Part shown: piece by piece, positions 55,949 to 64,000 of the stretch
Layout of the letters: each line of letters starts with the position of its first letter
Numbering within the stretch: the first letter of the stretch is position 1
NCBI GenBank assembly: GCA_013368315.1
Contig: JAACJM010000029.1
Location: 124,001 to 188,000 of the forward strand
Source of the DNA: Tetrapyrgos nigripes
Taxonomy: Eukaryota > Basidiomycota > Agaricomycetes > Agaricales > Campanellaceae
Length of the DNA stretch: 64,000 nucleotides
Reading direction: 5' to 3'
The notes under the pieces: model-generated
Seen by the model: only the letters and a program-made list of their open reading frames with translations
The model's database searches: none
What the model was told of the DNA's origin: nothing
Made by a program: the position numbers and the translations under genes

Positions 55949-56784
55949 GAAAACGGTGTGATCTTTTTATTCTAGGGCTGCGCACCGTCCAGTATTACTG
56001 GTACGCCCGTATTTTGTACTGGGTCAATACTGGTTGAAAAAATCGTATACGGTACGGTACGGGTATAGGTACGGCAGTATTACGGTCAGTACGGGTTTAC
56101 GGTGTAGAATATATATTTTACTCACTATTGTCATGAAGTGAGGGCCTCTAGCACCTCTTCTGCCATCATATGAGACGTCTCCATCCATATCAGACGGTAA
56201 GTACATGTTACTGGTCGTCTGTAGGTGGTTTGCTTACCTTTTTGGTCTTTGCGACATCTAAGTAAGTGGTCATTACCCTTGCTTTGACTGCCATTTTGGC
56301 ATAAATTCATCCAGATGAGGGCGGCAAGCTTGAATTTGGTATGGAATTGGACGGTTTTGGATAGCGGCTGACACTTTTGGGCAAGAATTCAGCAAAAAAG
56401 GTGAGCAATTTATTGGCCGAGGCATTACCGAACCCGTACCCGTACAAACCCGTACAACGGCAGTACCAAATACGGCCGTACAAATTTGGTCAAATGGCTT
56501 TTACGGTACGGGCCCGTACTATCATACGCTACCCGTACAAACCGTACGATTACGGTACGGCGCGCAGCCCTATTTTATTCTCATTCTAAACGACCTGGAT
56601 ACAACTCGGACACTGTACGCTAAGATACTGGACCATGTTTGGTCGAAATTTTGGCTAACTCAAAACAATCATGTGATATTTCCGCGACCTCACAAAAGTG
56701 CCGGATTCTGCCCCAGTCGCTTCGCAAACGCTTTGATCGACTGTCATCAAAAAAGTTTGCACCACAACGACTGGTTACGAGTCT
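55949..56784 (-). repeat. Right terminal inverted repeat of the RecQ/DUF6589 element, split by a hAT derivative
   Basis: Inverse of 39217-39446. Homologous parts are 56581-56784 and 55949-55972. The 600-bp insertion between them has its own duplication. The outer tip GACTGGTTAC ends at about 56778, directly before GH30 sequence. Confidence 0.8.
55973..56572. mobile_element. Non-autonomous hAT-type element (MITE-like), 600 bp
   Basis: Ends TAGGGCTGCGC at 55973 and the inverse GCGCAGCCCTA at 56572, flanked by perfect 8-bp duplications TTTTATTC (55965-55972 and 56573-56580). Both halves are packed with GTACGG/CCGTAC words, some close to palindromic, which look like subterminal transposase-binding repeats. 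No coding capacity, so it needs a transposase in trans. Its ends differ from those of the intact hAT at 18975, so that transposase is not an obvious partner. Confidence 0.88.
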
Positions 56785-57394
56785 ACGTCACAGTGAATTC
56801 AGATGGGAGCTGGAATGTCAACCAAGAGTTTTATGCCATGGCGCATGCCTCGAAAGCCATTATACCAAAGGATGCCGGAGGACCGTTTGGACAGCGTATC
56901 AAGGTTAGCGTTGGTGGGACTTTGAGTTGGGCGCTGAGGGTCAGTGCGTTTGTTACGAGGAGGAATAATCCATCGGATTGGTTGAGGTATTCACTGGTTG
57001 TTCTGAACTGTGAGGCATTTGTATTTATGTTTTCGCTCTTGACGATGTCTCAATGTGTGATTATGTACAGGAGACGACCATCCCAATGGCCCCTGGAATC
57101 CTACTCCTGTTACAACAACGATTGAATTCCGCGGGATGCAGGTGTGTATTCATGATCAATCTCCTAGTCATTGACTCGTCATCGTCCTTCCAGGCCAAAT
57201 ATACCTTCCCTGGAGCTTCTTTGACTACCTTGTGGTGGTTTGCGCCCAGTGAAGGGTTCGATGAGACATTAGTCAATGGAACACAACAAGAGTCCTACCA
57301 AATCTACGCTGACTCGGGAGATGGAACCAATTGCCAAGTCCCGATGGGATTCTTCAAGAAAGACTATTCTAATCATGATCAATCAGGAGAATGA
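56779..57394 (+). pseudogene. GH30 glucanase, 3' segment (piece 3 of 3)
   Basis: Picks up right after the element: VTVNSDGSWNVNQEFYAMAH, ASKAIIPKDAGGPFGQRI, SVGGTLSWALRVSAFVT and DWLRYSLVVLN. After an intron it continues NPTPVTTTIEFRGMQ, then after another intron AKYTFPGASLTTLWWFAP, with a stop at 57392-57394. Splicing at 57010/57070 makes TGA from T (57009) and GA (57071-57072), exactly where relatives have the Trp of NWND. This C-terminal beta domain matches family sequence that should directly follow piece 2, which ends 17.6 kb upstream. Confidence 0.85.
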
Positions 57395-60300
57395 ATCGAT
57401 TATCGCAGGTGCGACCTGTCCTTTCTTCGTAGCGTTGGACTCTTCTTGACTATCTATGCGGCTGCTATCTCAGGTATCCAACTATCAACGCATGAAATTG
57501 CATAGAAATCCAAGATTTTTCGAGGTTATCCAGTGCAGTGTTGTTTTTTAAATGCGACGAAACAGCTTCCCCCTCACCCGTACCCCCCGTCGGGTTAGTA
57601 ACGAACCCCTCCCCACAAACCCCCTCCACAACTCTCACCGCATCTGCATCCGCATATGTCTTTTGAGGCCTATCGAGGGCGAGGTGCCGGATGGGTTTAA
57701 GGTTTGGTCGTTTTGTGTTTGTGTTTGTATCGAGGAGTCTTCGTCTTCTTCTCCTTGGGTTGTGGGGTCCGAAGTAGAGGTATCTACACCGTCGTAATAA
57801 TGAGAGCTATCGAGAAAAATGAGTAAAATGAGTCAGAAGAAACTTAAAGGAAAGAAAAAGAAAAAGGAAAAGGAAAAGGACAGAAAAGGAACAATAAAGC
57901 AACGATAAAGTAAAGATGGCGACTGTGCAGCTGTGACGACGACGGGATCGGGAACGGATATGGGTTTGGGTTTGGGTATGGCGAGGGGAAAGGACGTGGG
58001 GCGCCTAGGAGAAATTTGAGTTGTCACTTACCAGATGAAGACGAAGAACCAGAACCAGAATCAGAACCGGCGCCGGTGCTAAACGACATAGAACCCAACC
58101 AACCCCAAAAGCACCCAACAAATCCCTCTCTCATGCTCCACAACTGGGCTTAGCAGTGTCTGGGAACGGTACAGCCAGCGGTAGGGAATAAGTACCAATA
58201 AATATCCGAAGCGGAGGAGGCACCTTGCCTTGAGCAATCGAGGAAACATAGCGGTATGTGTTGGCATTGGAGAGCCGGGAGACGCGAAGTGGGCTAGATG
58301 CGATGTGTTGAGTGACGTTAACGTTTAAAACAGGACGGGAGAGAAAGCCAGCAAAAGAGAAACTGGGAAGGAACAGATTAGAGAAGGAGAAAAATTAAAC
58401 GAGAACGAGAACGAAGGTAAGAATGAGAAGAAGAATAAGGATTAGGGCAGAAAGAGTGACGGGACCGAGACTAAAACAAGATAAGGAAAAAGAAAAAAAG
58501 ACTCACCAACCCTCGTCTGCACAACAATCTCATTCCTCTCTCCCTACTCCTTTGACATGGAACTTGAACCCAAAGCCTCTTTTGCGGCTCCCAAATCCCT
58601 GTCCCCACTCCCCCAACCCCTCACTAGGCTTCCAAACGTGAACCATGTCCCTACAGTGCTTCTCCCTTCATCATCAGATACCATTCGACCTCACTATGCA
58701 TGAACCGACGGTGGACATTCCGACTCGTCCCACCAGCCCATTGGCATCCTCTCCTTCCCCATTACTCTCACTCGGTTTCCCCCATCCCCACTCCACTCTC
58801 CTCCCGTTAGTTCATCTTCATCACAGCACCCCCCACGTCCAACGTTGTGTCTGCCAAAGATTTCACCATCAAACCACGTTCCTAGCTATTCCTTCTTCTT
58901 TCTTCCTTGATTCTCTCCTCGAAACTGTAGCGTATAGCGTGTATGAAAGGTTGCGAAAAGATGGATGAGTGTGGGATGGAATGTCTAAGAGAGTGAAGCG
59001 AACGAAGGGCCCAGACGACTTGGCGGATGCACGGAGTGGGGAAGGGTATGTTGGATTGACGACGAAGGGAAGTGATACTAGCTAGGATTGCATGCGAAGG
59101 AAATAGAGATGTCCCCGTCCACTTCAACTTGAAGCTTGTGTCGTCTTCCCGTTGCTCTCATCCGTCGCAATCTCCTCCCCCTTCAATCCCCCACTCTTGA
59201 GTCTTCATTACTTCATTCGCACTCTAGCTCCTTCGGAATCAAGGCTGCTTCAAACCTAGTGACCTCCCAACTGTACATTTGTGTCCCCCTTTGCCATTGA
59301 GACCGAGCGTAAGACCGGGGACGGATGTCCTTCTTCAAGGTCGATACGATAGTGTAAGACGCGTTAAGCATTAAGATGAGGTTGGATTGATGAAGAACTG
59401 TAGTAAATGATGGTTGATGTCTCGACCAAGGCCATAGTAGTGTTGCGAAAGGCGAAGATAAACGGAGTGGGGAAGGATTAGGGATTTGTCATGTAAAACA
59501 GAGTTGGGGGACGAGGAACTTGGAAGAAGGGGAGGAGAACAACGAGAAGGGACAGACGGGAAGACCACTTCAAACCATCGCTCTGGTGCTTCCCCACCCG
59601 CTCTCTGCTATTTTGCATTCTTATCCCACTCCTACTCCATCCCACCCCCCAAGCCTAAAATCCCTTCCCCCTCTTTCCCATTCCTCCGCACTTAGTTGGC
59701 CCTATCACTATCACTATGTGTTCTCCCCATCCACTCATCCTGTACAAAGCCCCCTCTTCATCAACCCACCAACCATGGCGTATTCGAATTTCGTCTACAC
59801 CCCAAGTACCCAACATCACTATGTAGCGAAGTCGCAGAGGGATGAAGTGGGGATGAATTGGAGTCGAGTAGAGTATGGATTCTGACGACGTATCCGGTGG
59901 ATGGAGATGGGGATGGGGACGAAAAACTGGGACCGGCGCCGTAAAAAGAGGCAGGAGGTTGGGTTGACGAACAAGGTGGATGGTCGTTGGAGATGCGACG
60001 ATGTTGGATTCTGCTACCACGGTGATGAGGTATAAGTAATTATACACTGCAGTTGACCACCATACTCACCTCTTCATCATTAGGTCCCATGGCTTCGTCG
60101 TCTCTCCTAACCGCTTTCGAGTAGCCTCCCAAAGTCCCCCCGTCGCCCTTCCGTTCCTCACCCAAAGTCTTCTCTCCTCTATGCACTATTCGTCACGTCT
60201 TTATCCTTGTCGCATCGCACATCGAGTATAGGGCTTCTGTAGGGCTCCAACTTGTCTCAAGCATTGTTTTGAGATATCTGCTTGACTAGAGCTTGTTTTC

Positions 60301-61117
60301 GTGTCTTGTCGTCTTCAGACATGATGGTAAGTGATTAAAGTTCGAGTGTGACTTGGCCATGTGTGACTGGCAGTTTTCGGTGTCACCTCTTCGAAACCTC
60401 GTTTCGAAGTAATATATAGTCGTGCGGTGGTTTAGGCAGTGAACATGCGCACTGTGATATACTAGGTCAGTCGGTTGTTGTATAGTTTCCCTTTCAATCT
60501 GTCTCCTTACCTTGCTACAGGCTCTTTGAGGTTACATGCCGCTTTGAATGCAGTATAAATGTTTACGCCGAATAGCATGTGCTATTGGAGTTTACGTAGA
60601 CCGTGAATCCGTTGGTGAATGTAAGGCAATGGCGCAAGCAATGAGATGAGAGGCCTTGGCCTCTCTTGTGATGTTCTTCAAGCTGATCTCGAAGTTAAGG
60701 AGTTCTGGTGCCTTTTTTGTCATTCCAATCATACCTAGCATCTTGGTTTCCATCCCACTTTACTCAACTTTGCTTGGTTCCCTCTGTGTGCTACGTTTAG
60801 CTGTACACTCAATATACATTTCGCAAGGTCTTCTCTATTCCTGTTCAATATCCGTTTCTAGCGTCTTCTCTCACCACATATCATCTCTCAGTCAACATAA
60901 TGCCGCCGCAGTACGATGATAGAGCAGAGGTTCACCGTGCTCTTTACACAGTCAACAAGAAATTTTAGGTCCCAATGCTTCACTTTATTAATTCAGGTAA
61001 TAGGAGTCCACCAGATAAGAAGGAGAGTATGAGAAAGAGAGCGAGAGCGAGAGCAAGGATGACTACTACAGGAACTGAGTCCCTCCAATACAATATAATA
61101 ATCTCAAGCCGAATGCC
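57395..61117. other. Intergenic region, possibly one low-complexity gene
   Basis: No family is recognisable. On the minus strand a candidate start at 58089 (MSFSTGAGSDSGSGSSSSSG) with a GT donor could splice to a block near 57800-57660 (DGVDTSTSDPTTQGEEDEDS). Another coding-like block, KTLGEERKGDGGTLGGYSKA, lies near 60170-60110. All are low complexity and I would not call a gene from them. 58400-59900 is C/T-rich on the plus strand. 60130-61100 shows nothing. Confidence 0.3.
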
Positions 61118-63364
61118 CTATGATCTGAGGGATCTTTTGCGAAGTTCATCGCTAGTAAGGGCATCGTATGTAGGGCAAAGCTGGTCCCATTGATCTGATG
61201 AAGTAAATTTAGTTCAGATAATGACGAAGATGAGAAAACGACGTACCGGTAGGAGTTATAGTCGAGTTCCAAGAGTCAGTACCCTCTGCAAACACGATGG
61301 CAAGACCGCTATGTAGACTCAAACATTCAGAGCGACTCTATCGTAAGAAAAATACTGAACTTACGCCTCGAGATGCCAATCAATGTGGCAGTGAAGGAAC
61401 CAGGGACCAGCATTGTCCGTGGTGAACCTGATAGTGACGTTGTCCCCGGTAACACCGGTTGAGACAACATCTCTTCGTGGGGGATTGGCGTAGTTATACG
61501 TACTACTTCCAGCGCTACGAACGACATCGAAAGTGTGGCCGTGCACTATATCTATTCGTTAGCAAAAGAGAGGGGGTGTCAGAACAAAGAAAAAAACTTG
61601 CACTAATTTCATTGTTAGCAAAGGAATAATAGAAACGAAAGAGAAAAGTACACGAACGTGGAAGGGATGTGGCGCTCCTGCGACACCACCGGGGATAGAA
61701 ATTTCAACGGTGGAATTAAGGGGAAGAGAGTAGAGGGATCCAGAGGGAAGAAGACTGTCGGCGGTTTGAGCCCCAGAAAGAATTTGCAGTAACACTGGGA
61801 CTGTGGGAGGAACGAAGGATACGTCGTTGATTTGGAAGGTTCCAGTCTGTCGAAAAAGTCAGATACAGCTCGAGGAGAAAATACACAGATTGAAAACACG
61901 AAAGAGGCTGTAAGTCACGTAGTGACTATACGTGGTGGTACCCTCATATGCTAACTGTGACATCCACGGGGACTTACAAAGGTCAAATCCAAGTTGAGGG
62001 CAACATCTACTCCTCCGACCTCTGGATCTCCTGGTGCTCCGGGATTCTCCAAGGGGACCAAGTCTTCTTCCACCAGAGCATTGGTAGCGGTTACCTCTGG
62101 AGTTCCAGGTTCAGAGTCTTCGTCGGCATCGACGTACCGAAGGATCGCAGAGTTGATTCCGCCACTAAAGCCAGTGGTTCCGGTGCTCGGATTTGCGCGA
62201 ATCCAGTAGTTGTCCGTGGCTTGGTCGGCGTTGAGCTAAAAGCATTCTTCAGATGTGCGAGCAAGAGATCTTTAAACGCCACTGCTTACAATGACTGAAT
62301 ATCTCTGTCCTGCAAAAATTTGGATCTGGTCCACTTCGAGCTCCTCGTGGTTGACACCATCAACTTCAATGACGGTCATGGTGTGATTATCGATGGAGAA
62401 CACAAAATTGGGGTCGCAAGCAACGTTTATCAGACGGAACCTATACCTCTTTCCTTGCTCGACGGTGATGACAGCCAACTCCGTTGCATTTCCACCATCA
62501 AAACGGCCAAGGCCGTTGATGAGCGTAGCATCAGAAGCACTAGTTGCAGTGGTCAGCAACTGACGATGAGTAGTAGTAGAGCGTTAAGAACATACGGGAA
62601 AGTCAAAGTCTCGGCCTTGTCATGGTACCAGTCTGCGAGGGTGATAACTGTGGTTTCTGTGCGAAAAGAAGCGTGTCAGAGATAGCCCAAAATACTGGGA
62701 CTAATCACTGACCGTCGTCAACATCATATGAATCAGCATAAGGGTCGTCAGGGTCATAAATGACCAAAGGACCACGAAGACCGTCGCAATATTGAGTCGA
62801 CAGGTGAGAATGGTACCAGAACGTGCCGGCTTGATCTGTTGCAAAGAAATTGTAGAGAAATTGGTTGCCAGAAGCTATAGGACACTGGTTGACGAAGGCA
62901 GGCCTACAGGGAAAAGTTAGTAGGAGCTATGGGACAGGGAGAAATCAAAGCAGACCCATCAGCCCATCCGGTTCCAGCTTGGAAGAGACCGTGCCAGTGC
63001 TGAAGAAAACATATAGATAAGCGTCATCACAATCAATTTTAAAAAAAACATACGACAGAAGTCGTCTTCAACATAGTATCGTCGTCAAGTTGATTAATGA
63101 CATTGATTTGGAAGTTGTCACCCTGCGTATGAATTCAGCTTGGGATCACCAAAATGATAATAAAAACTTCATCACCTTATTACCGACAATCAATGGGCCG
63201 ATGACCGACGAAGTTGAACCAGCCAGGGTTGCAGTACGACTAAATCCATCTGGAGAGACTTCAGCGTTGGAAATAGTAAGGTCCGTCACTGGACCAATCG
63301 TCTCAGCGAACGAAGAGGATGCGAGTGCGAGAAGAAGGAGGGGTTTGAAAGAACGGAGCGACAT
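61118..63364 (-). CDS. Laccase (multi-copper oxidase)
   Basis: Secreted blue copper oxidase that oxidises phenols with O2. The start is ATG 63364 ([20 protein letters not shown], signal peptide) or 63376. Exons are split by many introns of about 50-60 bp. Copper signatures are L1 [16 protein letters not shown]2 [20 protein letters not shown]3 HPFHV ... HGHTFDV across an intron, and L4 [19 protein letters not shown]. The residue ten after the L4 Cys is Leu. The mature start [20 protein letters not shown] is typical of basidiomycete laccases. The last exon ends [15 protein letters not shown] with TAG at 61118-61120, giving the family's usual length near 520 residues. No stop or frameshift is seen. 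The L3 splice junction is awkward (see findings). Confidence 0.92.
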
Positions 63365-64000
63365 CTTCCGACTCATGAGGGAAGAAGGGCTAGTTTAAGC
63401 AAACAAAATCAGACTAAGGTGGTTGTTGGATCCTAGCTCGACGAGGCAAACGAGCTTTTATACTTGATATCCGATTGTGAGCTACATATCCAAGTTTAAC
63501 TGGCTTTCCCAGAGCCTCCGATTTTCGCAACGTTTCGAAAGTAGTCCGCAGTGGAGACTGGCATTGAAAACTGATGTGTCTAATCGGATGAGAAAGTCCA
63601 GCAAGCCTGTGATACAAAGCTGTATCAAGCGCTCAACAGGATGCTCGCCCGAGCTTTCGGACTCTCGGGAGAGTCACCATTCATATAGCTGTCAGAGCCA
63701 TTGCGCGAATATGCCGCTAAGTTTTTGAGGAGATGTCTGTGTAACGGTATTCTGGGTCAATTTAAAAGAATCTGGAATGGGCCAGAGGCCTTTGAGATGG
63801 GATGGTGGTTGCGGACAACTTGCGACGGCGCAAAGACTGCCACATCACATGAGTGACATCACACCTTGGTCATCAAACCGAGCGATGCCGGCCAGCCACA
63901 GTTTCTATAATTAGCTCATTGTCCCGGCTTCACCGTTTCACGGTAGAAGGACGCTTTCTGGACCCCGGCGCATCAGTTATTGGTCCCAGCCCAATCAATA
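63365..64000 (-). promoter_or_regulatory. Laccase upstream region with TATA box
   Basis: On the minus strand TATAAAAG lies at 63455-63462, about 90 bp upstream of the laccase ATG and well placed for a core promoter. No other gene is supportable up to the window edge. Confidence 0.6.

Larger units (their letters stand above)
39217..56784 (+). mobile_element. Unclassified TIR element with RecQ-bromodomain helicase and DUF6589 genes
   Basis: A block of about 17.6 kb inserted in the GH30 coding sequence. Its two ends are inverse to each other for about 220 bp: shared words include GTAACCAGTC, GATGACAGTCGATCA, GCACTTTTGTGAGGTCGC, TGATTGTTTTGA and ACATGGTCCAG. Removing the nested Tc1/IS630-type element (10.2 kb) and the nested hAT derivative (0.6 kb) leaves about 6.7 kb. 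That carries two convergent genes, a RecQ-like helicase with a C-terminal bromodomain (plus) and a DUF6589 protein (minus), whose stops are 3 bp apart. I do not recognise a named superfamily. No unambiguous target duplication is visible; at most a 3-bp CGA overlap is shared at the two junctions. Confidence 0.72.

Noticed and set aside
39217..56784. Starship-type or Helitron interpretation of the large element
   Set aside because: No tyrosine recombinase (DUF3435) captain and no Rep/PIF1-type helicase. The helicase is RecQ-like, the ends are inverted repeats, and most of the length comes from nested insertions.
39217..56784. A 6-bp target duplication GTCGAC/GTCTAC at the ends of the RecQ/DUF6589 element
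   Set aside because: It needs one mismatch and a particular choice of tips, and it does not keep the GH30 reading frame. I therefore report no firm duplication.
59655..60047. Minus-strand frame of 130 residues as a gene
   Set aside because: It has no family features, is low complexity in part, lacks a clear splice context and overlaps competing frames of equal quality.

Overview
The window is genomic DNA of a filamentous basidiomycete, most likely an Agaricomycete. Genes are cut by many short GT-AG introns of about 50-65 bp. Recognisable families include a multi-copper laccase, a secreted type-B carboxylesterase, a GH30 glucanase, and the transposon families KDZ, Plavaka, hAT, GCM/Mutator-like, Ty1/copia and Ty3. 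I see no rRNA gene, tRNA gene or CRISPR array. No organism name can be given from the sequence alone.

Layout. 1-16 kb holds old, damaged repeats: a KDZ transposase that runs off the left edge, a long protein of a recurrent fungal family I cannot name (6.0-10.2 kb), a broken copia gag, and a Plavaka-type transposase. 16.2-18.5 kb is an intact carboxylesterase. 18.97-23.14 kb is a complete hAT transposon with an intact transposase, matching 18-bp terminal inverted repeats and a perfect 8-bp target duplication. 23.7-24.6 kb is the tail of a probable regulatory gene. 24.6-32 kb is mostly non-coding repeat debris with two unrecognised reading-frame clusters.

32.2-57.4 kb is the most striking part: one GH30 gene broken into three pieces. 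The first gap holds a GCM-domain Mutator-like element (33196-37927, 10-bp target duplication). The second gap holds a roughly 17.6-kb element with about 220-bp terminal inverted repeats. That element encodes, convergently, a RecQ-like helicase whose frame ends in a bromodomain, and a DUF6589 protein. Its DUF6589 gene is split by a Tc1/IS630-type element with 1.3-kb inverted arms (44266-54500, TA target). One arm of that is split by a nearly pristine Ty3 retrotransposon (44898-51522). The outer element's right terminal repeat is split by a 600-bp non-autonomous hAT element (55973-56572).

57.4-61.1 kb has no gene I can defend. 61.1-63.4 kb is a laccase with its TATA box.

The older elements and the GH30 gene carry many in-frame stops that look like C:G-to-T:A transitions, repeatedly TGA where relatives have an arginine that CGA would encode. 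The hAT, the Ty3 element, the esterase and the laccase do not. The window therefore holds an age series, with young intact elements stacked inside decayed ones.
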